Source: Lysinibacillus sp. FSL W8-0992
GTDB taxonomy: Bacteria > Bacillota > Bacilli > Bacillales_A > Planococcaceae
Direction: 5' to 3'
NCBI RefSeq assembly: GCF_038008685.1
Contig: NZ_JBBOZQ010000001.1
Location: 4,092,001 to 4,156,000, forward strand
Length of the DNA stretch: 64,000 nucleotides
Positions within the stretch are counted from its first letter, which is position 1. Every line of letters starts with the position of its first letter. This document shows, one piece after another, positions 27,162-35,712 of this stretch. The translations under genes and the position numbers were made by a program. The notes beneath the pieces are model-generated. The model was not told the origin of the DNA. It did not search any database and worked only from the letters and a program-made list of their open reading frames with translations.

Positions 27162-27776
27162 ATGAAAGCTTTATTATGGCATAGATTGTCTATGCAAAAA
27201 TGGTATATACTTTTGTTGCTTATAATTAGTTTGTCCATTACTTTCATAAACTTACATTTTTTCAGTGCCTCTTCTATCGTCATATTTGCGTTAATTTTTT
27301 CTGCGACGATAGTCGAAAGCATGTATACGCAAGATCATAAAGCGAAGTGGGAACTGTTTGTTAATAGTCTTCCTTTAACGAAAAAGATGCAGTTACAAGC
27401 GGACTATCTTTATTGTTACGGCTTAATTGCACTACTGTTTATCACATCTGCCCCTATTTATTTTTCACCGTTTTACGAGCATAGCAATAGCTTCGAGCAT
27501 TTCGCTATTTATTTCGCAAATATTAGCTGTGCTATTTTGCTTGTTTGTACGCAATTTTATACACACCATATAGAGGAGACTAAAGGGATGCGTTCCTTTA
27601 GAATGATCGTTTATGTATTACTTATTTTTTCCGTTAATTTTCCAATCCATTATTATTTATCAATGGTAGCTGTCAATTTGTCAGTCATTTTAATACCAAC
27701 AGTAATTAGCGTAATCATCAGTATTTTCGTTTTTCGAAAATGCCATGTGCTGTATAGAGCTAAAGAGATCTATTAA
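27162..27776 (+). CDS. ABC-2 type permease subunit 2
   Basis: 204-residue membrane protein with about six hydrophobic segments. It has a segment KWELFVNSLPLTKKMQLQAD equivalent to LPISKSEI in the preceding permease, showing the two are paralogues. The ATG follows AGGAGGGAGG at 11 bases. Last gene of the plus-strand operon. Confidence 0.83.
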   Translation: MKALLWHRLSMQKWYILLLLIISLSITFINLHFFSASSIVIFALIFSATIVESMYTQDHKAKWELFVNSLPLTKKMQLQADYLYCYGLIALLFITSAPIYFSPFYEHSNSFEHFAIYFANISCAILLVCTQFYTHHIEETKGMRSFRMIVYVLLIFSVNFPIHYYLSMVAVNLSVILIPTVISVIISIFVFRKCHVLYRAKEIY

Positions 27777-27819
27777 TGCTAACAACAATCCGACTGACCA
27801 ATAATATTCATAAATAGGA

Positions 27820-27855
27820 CAAGCCCCACCGTGAAATAAACCACGGTGGGGCTTG
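27820..27855. terminator. Bidirectional hairpin between convergent operons
   Basis: Perfect 14-bp GC-rich stem CAAGCCCCACCGTG with its complement and an 8-base loop. It lies after the plus-strand ABC operon and after the minus-strand heme operon. T-runs are weak on both sides, so termination efficiency is uncertain. Confidence 0.7.
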
Positions 27856-27880
27856 CTTTGTAAAGGTGAAGGCTAATTTC

Positions 27881-27939
27881 CGGTGCGGGTTGCTCGCTTT
27901 CCGCGGGGCGTTGCTTAAGCGCACAGTCGGAGCGAAAAT
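27881..27939. repeat. Dispersed imperfect palindrome, partial copy E
   Basis: Contains GCTCGCTTTCCGCGGGGCG, the left-arm core of the 110-bp family, then diverges; the right arm is missing. It lies between the heme operon stop and the shared terminator. Confidence 0.5.
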
Positions 27940-27957
27940 CAAACGCTCACGTTTATG

Positions 27958-28452
27958 CTATTTTTTATCAATTACTACATGTTTTAAAGTGTCAGTAGTT
28001 ACATCAATATCAAACGCTTTACCGAAACCGACAACGTAACGACCTTCTAAAGGTGTTAGCTCAAATAGTGAAAAATCAAGTGTGCGCAATAATTGCATCA
28101 TTTTCGCATTATGCACTTCATCGAATAATGCAAACACTTCCTCATAGCCTTCATTACCTAATAAAGTTGGTGTACATTGCCAACGTGCACGCTCTGTCGC
28201 AAACGGGTTAGCTGTTACTGCCTCGTCTGCTACACATATTAAATCTACAAATTGAGACTGCTCCATTAGTTTAAAATGCTCAGCAATCCGACTAATATAA
28301 ACATAAAATTTCCCGTTTAGTCGCACAAATGGTGTAGTACTGCTGAACGGCTTACCTTCTGCATCTACAAGACTAAGAACACAACTTTTTTTACCTTGTA
28401 TAAACGCTTCATAATCCTGTTTAATTTGGTCCATGTTAATTTCTTTTTGCAT
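27958..28452 (-). CDS. HugZ-like heme-degrading split-barrel protein
   Basis: 164-residue protein of the pyridoxamine-phosphate-oxidase-like (FMN split-barrel) fold in the HugZ heme-utilisation family. The N-terminal strand FIQGKKSCVLSLVDAEG and the C-terminal GRYVVGFGKAFDID are the recognisable family parts. It probably opens heme to release iron, as judged by family and by co-transcription with a heme importer. The ATG giving MQKEINMDQ follows AGGAGGAATTAGG; an upstream in-frame ATG lies inside the ATPase gene. Last gene of the heme operon. Confidence 0.82.
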   Translation of the reverse strand: MQKEINMDQIKQDYEAFIQGKKSCVLSLVDAEGKPFSSTTPFVRLNGKFYVYISRIAEHFKLMEQSQFVDLICVADEAVTANPFATERARWQCTPTLLGNEGYEEVFALFDEVHNAKMMQLLRTLDFSLFELTPLEGRYVVGFGKAFDIDVTTDTLKHVVIDKK

Positions 28453-28463
28453 CCTAATTCCTC

Positions 28464-29246
28464 CTATGCCTTCACAGTACTTTTTAATTGAATTCGTGGA
28501 GCGGAATCCCATGATACATATTGAATTTCCGCTTCCATCCGGTAAATTTGCTGAATCATTTCTTCTGTCATCACATCTTCAGGCGTACCAATTTGTGCTC
28601 GGTATCCATCCTTTACAACGACAATTTGGTCGCTATAACTAGATGCTTGATTTAGATCATGGATTACCATAACAACGGTCATCCCCATTTCACGATTAAG
28701 CTCTCGTACTAATTCCAGTACTTCATGTTGATGGGCAATATCTAAATAAGTCGTAGGCTCATCCAATAATAAAATTTGTGGTCGTTGTGTCAATGCCATC
28801 GCAATCCATGCGCGTTGCGATTCTCCACCAGATAACGCCGCAATTGGTTGATCTCGATAATGCATTAACTGCGTTCTCTCTAATGCCCAATCAATGATTT
28901 CTTCATCTTCTGCATTTAAACGTTCAAACCATTTTTTATGTGGATAGCGACCATAAGCGACTAAATTTCGAACTGAAATATCTGCTGGTGCTTGATTTCG
29001 CTGACTAAGTATACACATTTTCTGTGCAATTTCTTTAGACGAAAGTCGACGTATATTTTCGCCATCGAAGGTAATTGTCCCACCACTGTAAGGCTGCATA
29101 CGTGCAATGGCCTTTAGTATAGTAGACTTTCCAGAGCCATTCGGCCCGATAATGGATAGTACCTCTCCTTTGTTGACATCAAATGAAAAATTATGGACAA
29201 CTTCTTTTTGCTCATAACGGACAGATAGCTGTTCAATTTTTAACAA
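28464..29246 (-). CDS. Iron/heme ABC transporter ATP-binding protein
   Basis: 260-residue ATPase of the FepC/HmuV family, with Walker A GPNGSGKST, signature LSGGESQRAW and Walker B LLLDEPTTYLD. It supplies energy for heme or siderophore import through the neighbouring permease. It starts with TTG directly after the permease TAA stop; GAAGGCG is seven bases upstream. Family alone does not separate heme from ferric siderophore; the HugZ-like neighbour favours heme. Confidence 0.92.
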   Translation of the reverse strand: MLKIEQLSVRYEQKEVVHNFSFDVNKGEVLSIIGPNGSGKSTILKAIARMQPYSGGTITFDGENIRRLSSKEIAQKMCILSQRNQAPADISVRNLVAYGRYPHKKWFERLNAEDEEIIDWALERTQLMHYRDQPIAALSGGESQRAWIAMALTQRPQILLLDEPTTYLDIAHQHEVLELVRELNREMGMTVVMVIHDLNQASSYSDQIVVVKDGYRAQIGTPEDVMTEEMIQQIYRMEAEIQYVSWDSAPRIQLKSTVKA

Positions 29247-30239
29247 TTAAAACGCCTTCTTTCGCATTAAATATAAGAAATAAGGTCCACCAATAACAGC
29301 CATAATAATCCCTGCTGGAATATCTAGTGGCGCAAATAATGTCCGACCACCTGTATCTGCAATAAGTAATACTATAGCGCCCATCGCCATACTCATCGGA
29401 AGCATGTACTTATAGTCTGAGCCTACAAGCATGCGCGCCATATGTGGAACGATTAAGCCGACAAAACCAATCATACCAATTGCCGCTACTGAGATAGCCG
29501 CTAAAAATACAGCTAAAATTGATAACATAATACGAATACGTGTTACATTTTCGCCGAGGTTCACTGCAACTTGGTCTCCTAAGCGGATAATATTCGCCTT
29601 TCGGATAGCAAAGATTGATACAATCCAACCGATAATCGCGTACGGATAAATCATATGTAGCGAAGCATTTCCCTTCGCAGCAAGGCTACCATTTAACCAT
29701 TGCACGGCAGAAGGAAGACGATCACTATACATGATGGATAGGAAACCAATGATGCCCCCACCTAATGCATTGACAGCAACACCTGACAAAATAATGGTAA
29801 TTGGTGAAATACCTGAACGGCGCCAAGCTAATGCGTAAACAATTGTTGCCGCAAGCAAGCCCCCAACAAATGCTGCTATCGGAATGTAGCTTGTGAATTC
29901 CGGATTCGCTAACATAATAATTAACACAAAGGCAGCAGCACCACTTGTTACACCTGTCAATCCTGGGTCAGCTAATGGATTTCCCATCACCGCCTGCAAT
30001 AGCGCACCTGAAATTGCAATATTTGCGCCAATAATCAATGCTAGTAACACACGTGGCAGTCGAATATCCCAAATTATCGTTGTATACACACCTTCATTTG
30101 TCCGGCCATTTAATATCGTTGATAGTATTTCTGGAATTGTAATATGGACACTTCCAAGTCCAATGGCAACAATCGCTGCTATTAATGTCAGCACAAAGGT
30201 AACGATTACGATTATGCGACTTCTCGTTGTACTAATCAT
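29247..30239 (-). CDS. FecCD-type iron/heme ABC permease
   Basis: 330-residue permease of the FecCD family with about nine or ten membrane helices and the conserved segments RLPRVLLALIIGANIAISGALLQAVMGNPLADPG and GFVGLIVPHMARMLVG. Works as a homodimer with the ATPase. ATG follows GAGG and begins 15 bases after the lipoprotein stop. Confidence 0.93.
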   Translation of the reverse strand: MISTTRSRIIVIVTFVLTLIAAIVAIGLGSVHITIPEILSTILNGRTNEGVYTTIIWDIRLPRVLLALIIGANIAISGALLQAVMGNPLADPGLTGVTSGAAAFVLIIMLANPEFTSYIPIAAFVGGLLAATIVYALAWRRSGISPITIILSGVAVNALGGGIIGFLSIMYSDRLPSAVQWLNGSLAAKGNASLHMIYPYAIIGWIVSIFAIRKANIIRLGDQVAVNLGENVTRIRIMLSILAVFLAAISVAAIGMIGFVGLIVPHMARMLVGSDYKYMLPMSMAMGAIVLLIADTGGRTLFAPLDIPAGIIMAVIGGPYFLYLMRKKAF

Positions 30240-30254
30240 AGTTAAACCTCATTC

Positions 30255-31247
30255 TTACTTGTAGAAATAATCTGCAATTGTTGTAAGTGCTGTTTCTACA
30301 TTGGCAATGGAAGTCACACCAAATGTACTATAATCAAGCATATAGATTTTGTCATTTTTATAAGCTGACAATTGCGTCCATGCACTGTTTTTCTCAATTT
30401 CTTGCTTAAATTTATCTTCATTCGCTCCATGATCACCTGAAGCTAACACGAAAATCATATCAGGATCAGCTACTACAATATCTTCTAAGTTCATTGGTGA
30501 ATATGTTGATTCTGCTTTTAACACGGATTGTGCAATATTATCTGCACCTAAACGTTCAACTAAACTACCTAAATATGATTTTTCGTTCATAACCATGAAT
30601 GAATCAGATGTACCAATCACTAGCATTACAGATGGAAGTTCCTTGCCTTTCCCCTGTGTTTCTAGTTCATTTTCCTTCGCTACAATACTTTGTAGCACTT
30701 CATTCATTTTATCTTCTTTTCCAAAGTATGTACCAAGTACTTTGAAACTTAATTTTAAATCATCATATGACTCTGTTGGTAAATATGCTGTTGGAATATT
30801 CATCCCTGTTAATGCTTGATCCAAAGAGCTTTGAAGAGCTGATGCCCCAATAATTAAACCTGTTTGTAAACTTGAAATGACTTCTAAATCCGGTGCCATC
30901 GGTGAGCCAATTTTCGTAATTGCCTCAAAATCTTTAGGAAGTGGATTTGTCGATGTTGGAACTCCCACTGGTGTAATTCCTAATAGGTGAAGCATCTCTG
31001 TTAACGGGACAGATGTAGTGACGATCTTGTCAGGCACCTCTGCCGGGAAACTTGCTAAAGCTTTTTGAAATGCTTCTTCATCTACGCCGTCTTCTAATGC
31101 TTCTGATGCATCTTCTTTTTCATCTGTTGCTACTTCTTGTTGTTCTGGTTTATCTGCTTCTTTTTCTACACCTTTTTCTTCTTGCTTTGCACATCCTGCT
31201 AATGCACATACTATTACTAAAAGACTAACCCAAACCCACTTTTTCAT
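30255..31247 (-). CDS. Heme/iron-binding lipoprotein, IsdE-like
   Basis: 330-residue periplasmic-binding-protein family (PF01497-type) lipoprotein. It has a signal peptide with lipobox LAGC (Cys19), then an acidic low-complexity linker (about 25-60, rich in Glu, Asp, Lys), then a two-lobed domain with VTTSVPLTEMLHLLGITPVG. The similarity of this region to IsdE suggests heme, but no axial ligand can be assigned with certainty. First gene of the Fur-controlled operon; ATG after TAGGGAG. No NEAT-domain surface receptors are present in the window. Confidence 0.87.
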   Translation of the reverse strand: MKKWVWVSLLVIVCALAGCAKQEEKGVEKEADKPEQQEVATDEKEDASEALEDGVDEEAFQKALASFPAEVPDKIVTTSVPLTEMLHLLGITPVGVPTSTNPLPKDFEAITKIGSPMAPDLEVISSLQTGLIIGASALQSSLDQALTGMNIPTAYLPTESYDDLKLSFKVLGTYFGKEDKMNEVLQSIVAKENELETQGKGKELPSVMLVIGTSDSFMVMNEKSYLGSLVERLGADNIAQSVLKAESTYSPMNLEDIVVADPDMIFVLASGDHGANEDKFKQEIEKNSAWTQLSAYKNDKIYMLDYSTFGVTSIANVETALTTIADYFYK

Positions 31248-31269
31248 ATTTTCTATCTCCCTACTAACT

Positions 31270-31288
31270 GATAATGATATTCAATGTC
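31270..31288. promoter_or_regulatory. Fur box of the heme uptake operon
   Basis: GATAATGATATTCAATGTC matches the 19-base Fur consensus GATAATGATTATCATTATC at 15 positions and lies just downstream of the -10, where a bound repressor would block initiation. Further TGATAAT half-sites occur at 31310-31316 and 31330-31336. Confidence 0.85.
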
Positions 31289-31292
31289 ATTC

Positions 31293-31321
31293 ATAATATC
31301 AGAGTTCATTGATAATAGCAA
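31293..31321 (-). promoter_or_regulatory. Promoter of the heme uptake operon
   Basis: Minus-strand TTGCTA (31316-31321), 17-base spacer, TATTAT (31293-31298), about 45 bases upstream of the lipoprotein start and touching the Fur box. Confidence 0.75.
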
Positions 31322-31415
31322 CGTCTAATTGATAATATCTTTTCCAATTGAAAAATATGCATAGCTTATATTGCTTCTTCCAGTTGTAGCATGTGAACCA
31401 ATAACTAAATAAAAA

Positions 31416-31454
31416 AGCGAGGCATTTAACGATTGAATCGTTAAATACCTCGCT
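31416..31454 (-). terminator. Hairpin/terminator, twin copy 1
   Basis: Stem AGCGAGGCATTTAACGAT with ATCGTTAAATACCTCGCT (one C-A mismatch at DNA level) and a 3-base loop, followed on the minus strand by six T. A sister hairpin lies at 31840-31876. No gene reads into it directly except by readthrough from mlpA. Confidence 0.75.
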
Positions 31455-31535
31455 AGAAACTGGAAACAAAGAATTAAATAAAGGTGATTCGCTCCGAGTA
31501 GACGCTTTTCCGCAGAAAGTCTGTCTAGCAAAAAA

Positions 31536-31572
31536 ATTGTTTGGGTGCCTAATTGTTTGGGTGCCTGGCACT
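31536..31572. repeat. Short repeat, truncated copy plus full copy in tandem
   Basis: A truncated unit (AATTGTTTGGGTGCCT) is followed at once by a full one ending GTGCCTGGCACT. Same family as at 21350-21409 and 31729-31750. Confidence 0.82.
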
Positions 31573-31598
31573 CAGCATACTATCGTTTCCTAAATCAG

Positions 31599-31712
31599 GG
31601 ATATCCACTTCGCTTTCCGCTGGCACCGTGTAAGCCCCAACCCTCGCTGTCCCACGGTCTGTTGCGTCTTTTATTGCGTTCGTTCTTTAGAAGAAGTCTA
31701 CGTGGATTTTTT
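31599..31712. repeat. Dispersed imperfect palindrome, copy C
   Basis: About 114 bp, the same length as copy B, with ATATCCAC and CGTGGATTTTTT at the ends, CGCTTTCCGCTGGCACCGTG in the left arm and CAACCCTCGCTG in the centre. The right arm is more decayed. Flanked on both sides by the short repeat. Confidence 0.75.
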
Positions 31713-31728
31713 CTTAATAAATCATAAA

Positions 31729-31750
31729 AATTGTTTGAGTGCCTGGCACT
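31729..31750. repeat. Short repeat, single copy
   Basis: AATTGTTTGAGTGCCTGGCA unit carrying the palindrome GTGCCTGGCAC, 16 bases beyond palindrome copy C. Confidence 0.82.
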
Positions 31751-31839
31751 AGCAGTAGGCGATACGATACTCCTGCAAAACAGCCCGAGCGGAAATCGAC
31801 TGCAGTAGTGTAAATCTATAACTTTGTCTACACACTAAA

Positions 31840-31876
31840 GCGAGGCATCCAACAATCGAACCGTTGGATGCCTCGC
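31840..31876 (-). terminator. Terminator after mlpA, twin copy 2
   Basis: Perfect 14-bp stem GCGAGGCATCCAAC with GTTGGATGCCTCGC and a 9-base loop, 41 bases past the mlpA stop. The T-run is short (TTTAG). Related in sequence to 31416-31454. Confidence 0.75.
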
Positions 31877-31917
31877 AATAAAATATGAAATTTTTGTGAC
31901 CTCGTTTCAGGCTCTTT

Positions 31918-33141
31918 TTATGCTTCAGGTCCGATAATTGAAATCGCAGGCTCTGCTTTTAATATTTTAGCAATGAGTCGGTCAACTGATTCCATTGTTA
32001 CAGCATCAATTGACGCTAATACTTCATCTACTGAACGATGTCTTCGATGAACTAATTCACTTGTACCATTACGATTCATACGTGCACCCGTACTTTCAAG
32101 ACCAAGTACAAAGCTTCCTTTTAGCTGTTCCTTAGCATTATCTAGCTCTTCCTCCGTTACGCCTCCCGCTACAATATCAAGTAATGTAGCATCAATCGTA
32201 TGTTGCAATTGCGAAAGCTGCTGGCGACTTGCACTGCCGTAAATCGTAAATGCTCCAACATCTGCATAGCATGATTGATAGGAGAAAATTGAATACGCTA
32301 AGCCGCGCTCTTCTCGTACCTCTTGGAATAGACGGGAGCTCATGTTTCCACCAATAATATTATTTAAAGCAATAAAGCTATACATATCTGGATCTTTGAC
32401 ACCGATTGCCGGATAAGAAAGTGCTAAATGCGCCTGTTCCGTATCACGCGTTTTCGTAATTTCTCCTGGATGGAACTGTGGGTTTGTCAGGACAGGTACA
32501 ACAGCAAGTGGTGAAGCCTCGTAATGTCCGAACAAATTTTCAATCGTTGTTAATAGTGAGGAAGAAATATTTCCTGCCACAGAAATTACAATTGATTCTG
32601 GTCCATAATGTTTTGCCATATATTGTCGAATCACATCTGCAGTAAATGTTTTTAATGTAGCAGCAGTCCCTAAAATTGGACGTCCTAGTGCATCATTTGG
32701 ATACATTACTTCCCAAAGCTTTTCATGAACATCGTCATCAGGAGCATCTTCACTCATTAATATTTCCTCTAGCACTACTTGACGTTCCTTTTCTAATTCT
32801 TCTTCCGAAAATGTCGAATTAAAGAACATATCTGCAAGGATTGTTATGGCAAGCTCTGCATGATGATCTAAAACTTTCGCATAATAGCATGTGTTTTCCT
32901 TTGAAGTAAAAGCATTTAGTTCTCCGCCAATTCGGTCGAACTCCTCTGCTATTTGGCGAGCAGTTCGCGTTTTTGTCCCTTTAAAAAGCATATGTTCGAT
33001 AAAGTGCGTGATTCCATTCTCCTCTGGAAGTTCATAGCGAGAACCAGCATTGACAAAAATGCCAAGAGCAACGGATCTTACATGATCAATTTGCTCAGAC
33101 ACAATACGCACACCGTTTTGACATGTATGTACTTGTACCAA
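31918..33141 (-). CDS. mlpA: M16 zinc peptidase MlpA (YmxG)
   Basis: Insulinase-family peptidase of 407 residues, with the zinc motif HFIEH (HxxEH, around residues 46-50) and downstream Glu region, so apparently active. It belongs to the processing-peptidase-like branch (ERGLAYSIFSYQSCYADVG). B. subtilis MlpA affects extracellular protease expression. It starts with TTG (TTG GTA CAA) after AAAGGAGGAAA. It follows pnp and its terminator, as in B. subtilis, but is separated from ymxH by about 6.8 kb of other genes. Confidence 0.94.
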   Translation of the reverse strand: MVQVHTCQNGVRIVSEQIDHVRSVALGIFVNAGSRYELPEENGITHFIEHMLFKGTKTRTARQIAEEFDRIGGELNAFTSKENTCYYAKVLDHHAELAITILADMFFNSTFSEEELEKERQVVLEEILMSEDAPDDDVHEKLWEVMYPNDALGRPILGTAATLKTFTADVIRQYMAKHYGPESIVISVAGNISSSLLTTIENLFGHYEASPLAVVPVLTNPQFHPGEITKTRDTEQAHLALSYPAIGVKDPDMYSFIALNNIIGGNMSSRLFQEVREERGLAYSIFSYQSCYADVGAFTIYGSASRQQLSQLQHTIDATLLDIVAGGVTEEELDNAKEQLKGSFVLGLESTGARMNRNGTSELVHRRHRSVDEVLASIDAVTMESVDRLIAKILKAEPAISIIGPEA

Positions 33142-33175
33142 ATAATTTCCTCCTTTTACAACCGTTTTATTTGAA

Positions 33176-33202
33176 AAAGGCTGCGCATCATACGCAGCCT
33201 TT
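33176..33202. terminator. Terminator after pnp
   Basis: Perfect 10-bp stem AAAGGCTGCG with CGCAGCCTTT and a 7-base loop, with T-runs on both strands, 11 bases after the pnp stop. Confidence 0.9.
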
Positions 33203-33212
33203 TTTTATAAAA

Positions 33213-35327
33213 TTATTTATCTTGTTCTGCGCGTTCTTTTTCCTCTTGAATAACTACTTTACGAGATAAGTTTACACGACCTTGCTTGTCGATTTCAATA
33301 ACTTTCACAAGTAATTGATCGCCTAGTTTTAACACATCTTCTACTTGCTTTGTACGTTCTTCTTGAATTTCAGAGATGTGTAATAAGCCATCTTTGCCTG
33401 GGAAGATTTCACAAAAAGCACCGAATTTTTCGATACGTTTTACAGTTGATAAGTAGTATTCGCCAACTTTTGCTTCACGTACGATATCTTCAATAATTTG
33501 TTTTGCACGTGCGTTCATTTCTTCATCTGCTGAAGAAATGTAAATTGTACCGTCTTGCTCTGTATCAATTTTTACGCCTGTTTCTTCAATAATTTTGTTG
33601 ATTTGTTTACCACCTGGTCCAATTACATCGCGGATTTTATCTGGATTGATACGCACGATAACAATTTTCGGTGCATAAGTAGATAATTTCTCACGTGGCT
33701 GTGCAAGTGTTGCAAGCATTGATTCTAAAATATGCATACGACCAATTTTAGCTTGTGTTAATGCTTCTTCTAAAATATTGCGTGATAAACCGTCAATTTT
33801 AATATCCATTTGAAGCGCTGTTACACCTTTAGCTGTACCAGCTACTTTAAAGTCCATATCACCAAGATGATCTTCCATACCTTGGATATCCGTTAAAATT
33901 GAGTAATGCTCACCTTTTTTAATAAGTCCCATCGCAATACCAGCAACAGGTGCTTTTAACGGAACACCAGCATCCATCATAGCTAAAGTAGAAGCACAGA
34001 TTGAAGCTTGTGATGTTGAGCCGTTTGATTCAAGTACTTCTGATACACAACGGATTGTGTATGGGAATACAGATTCATCAGGAATTACTGCTTCGAGTGC
34101 ACGCTCACCTAAAGCACCGTGACCGATTTCACGACGACCTGGACCACGAATTGGACCAGTTTCACCTACAGAGAATTGAGGGAAATTGTAGTGATGCATA
34201 AAGCGTTTTGATTCTTCTACACCTAAGCCGTCGATAATTTGTACATCGCCAAGTGCACCTAAAGTACAAATTGAAAGTGCTTGAGTTTGTCCACGTGTAA
34301 ATAATGCCGAACCGTGCGTACGTTGTAATAGCCCTGTTTCTGAAGAAAGTGGGCGAATTTCATCAAGTTTACGACCATCTGGACGGATTTTATCTTCTGT
34401 AATTTGGCGACGAACTTCGTCTTTCACCATTTTATCTAAAATTGTATGAACTTGTTTCATTGTTGTGTCATCAGCTTCTTGTTCTTCATAAGAAGCGACA
34501 ATACGGTCCTTCACAGCTTTAATAGCTTCATCACGTGCATGTTTTTCAGCAGTTTGAATCGCATCATGCATTTCCGTTTCACATGCTGCTTTAATATCAG
34601 CTTGAATAGCTTCATCAATTTCAAACAATGTTACAGGTAATTTCTCTTTCCCTACTTCAGCAATAATTTGCTCTTGGAAAGCAATTATTTTTTTAATTTC
34701 TTCATGACCGAACATAATTGCTTCTAGCATTATCTCTTCAGGTACTTCTAAAGCGCCTGCTTCAACCATGTTAATAGCATCTTTGTTACCAGCGACAGAT
34801 AAATGTACTGTTGAGATGTTTGACTGCTCCACTGTTGGGTTCACGATGAATTCACCGTCAATATAACCAACCTGTACACCAGCAATAGGACCGTCGAATG
34901 GAATATCAGAAATTGCTAATGCTAATGATGAACCTACCATTGCTGCCATTTCAGACGTGCAATCAGGATCATTAGACATAACCATTGAAATTACTTGTAC
35001 TTCATTACGGAAACCATCTGGGAACATTGGACGAATTGGACGGTCAATTAAGCGGCTTGCTAAAATCGCTTTTTCAGATGGACGCCCTTCGCGTTTAATA
35101 AAGCCGCCAGGAATTTTACCCGCTGCATATAAACGTTCTTCGTAGTTTACTGTTAATGGGAAGAAATCTAGTGGTTTTGGTGATTTTGACATTGTTGCTG
35201 TTGCAAGTACAGAAGTATCACCATAGCGTACTAATGCTGCTCCATTTGCTTGTTTAGCTAACTGTCCTACTTCAATTACAAGTGGACGGCCAGCCCATTC
35301 GTAGGAATAGACTTTCTTTTCGTTCAT
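33213..35327 (-). CDS. pnp: Polyribonucleotide nucleotidyltransferase (PNPase)
   Basis: 3'-5' phosphorolytic exoribonuclease of mRNA turnover, also needed for competence and DNA repair in B. subtilis. 704 residues: two RNase PH domains (about 1-220 and 310-540, the second with [17 protein letters not shown]), then KH (about 555-615, [17 protein letters not shown]) and S1 (about 622-690). ATG after GAGAGGGG. It has its own promoter and a leader hairpin. Confidence 0.98.
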   Translation of the reverse strand: MNEKKVYSYEWAGRPLVIEVGQLAKQANGAALVRYGDTSVLATATMSKSPKPLDFFPLTVNYEERLYAAGKIPGGFIKREGRPSEKAILASRLIDRPIRPMFPDGFRNEVQVISMVMSNDPDCTSEMAAMVGSSLALAISDIPFDGPIAGVQVGYIDGEFIVNPTVEQSNISTVHLSVAGNKDAINMVEAGALEVPEEIMLEAIMFGHEEIKKIIAFQEQIIAEVGKEKLPVTLFEIDEAIQADIKAACETEMHDAIQTAEKHARDEAIKAVKDRIVASYEEQEADDTTMKQVHTILDKMVKDEVRRQITEDKIRPDGRKLDEIRPLSSETGLLQRTHGSALFTRGQTQALSICTLGALGDVQIIDGLGVEESKRFMHHYNFPQFSVGETGPIRGPGRREIGHGALGERALEAVIPDESVFPYTIRCVSEVLESNGSTSQASICASTLAMMDAGVPLKAPVAGIAMGLIKKGEHYSILTDIQGMEDHLGDMDFKVAGTAKGVTALQMDIKIDGLSRNILEEALTQAKIGRMHILESMLATLAQPREKLSTYAPKIVIVRINPDKIRDVIGPGGKQINKIIEETGVKIDTEQDGTIYISSADEEMNARAKQIIEDIVREAKVGEYYLSTVKRIEKFGAFCEIFPGKDGLLHISEIQEERTKQVEDVLKLGDQLLVKVIEIDKQGRVNLSRKVVIQEEKERAEQDK

Positions 35328-35353
35328 TCAATGAACCCCTCTCTATTATAAAA

Positions 35354-35388
35354 ACACTTACTCGTCTGTATGTACTAATAGTAAGTGT
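35354..35388 (-). ncRNA. Leader hairpin of the pnp mRNA
   Basis: Perfect 9-bp stem ACACTTACT with AGTAAGTGT around a 17-base loop, about 27 bases upstream of the pnp start and within the leader predicted from the promoter at 35429-35457. A double-stranded leader involved in autocontrol is known for pnp in enterobacteria; a similar role here is only a suggestion. Confidence 0.45.
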
Positions 35389-35428
35389 ACCAAAAATGCT
35401 TGTTCTATGCTAAATATTTCATGAAATA

Positions 35429-35457
35429 ATCATACATTTAAATTCAGTTATTGCCAA
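35429..35457 (-). promoter_or_regulatory. Promoter of pnp
   Basis: Minus-strand TTGGCA (35452-35457), 17-base spacer, TATGAT (35429-35434) with an adjacent upstream TG. Leader of about 95 bases. Confidence 0.75.
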
Positions 35458-35678
35458 TTTATTTAGGATTTATTTCTTAATTTGGTATTAATGGCGTTTT
35501 TACTTGCTTTTGTGCTTATATTTTGATTTTATTTGGCTATTTTTTGCTATTCATGTTTATAGTAGCCTACGTATAAAGATTATTTTGTTAAATTGCACTT
35601 AGTCATTCACTTTCCATTTACAAGTATCAATCTTGGTAAATACTTAAGAATAGCTAGAAAGTTTTATAAACATAAAGA

Positions 35679-35702
35679 AAAAGCGGGAATAATCCCGCTT
35701 TT
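35679..35702 (-). terminator. Terminator after rpsO
   Basis: Perfect 10-bp stem AAAAGCGGGA with TCCCGCTTTT and a 4-base loop, followed by T-rich sequence on the minus strand. Confidence 0.9.
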
Positions 35703-35712
35703 CGATTGTCAA

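Larger units (their letters stand above)
31248..31917. other. Intergenic region mlpA-heme operon (670 bp, no gene seen)
   Basis: Holds the heme-operon promoter and Fur box, two related hairpins (31416-31454 and 31840-31876), three copies of the GTGCCTGGCAC-type repeat, one long palindrome copy and degraded GC-rich fragments (about 31484-31529 and 31763-31800). Small open frames here have no ribosome-binding site or family resemblance. Confidence 0.75.
35328..35712. other. Intergenic region rpsO-pnp (385 bp, no gene seen)
   Basis: Holds the pnp promoter and leader hairpin and the rpsO terminator. The remainder (about 35460-35675) is AT-rich with nothing recognisable. Confidence 0.75.

Noticed and set aside
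31299-31727. Short open frames in the repeat cluster between mlpA and the heme operon
   Set aside because: They consist of the repeat sequences and promoter region, with no ribosome-binding site or protein family resemblance.
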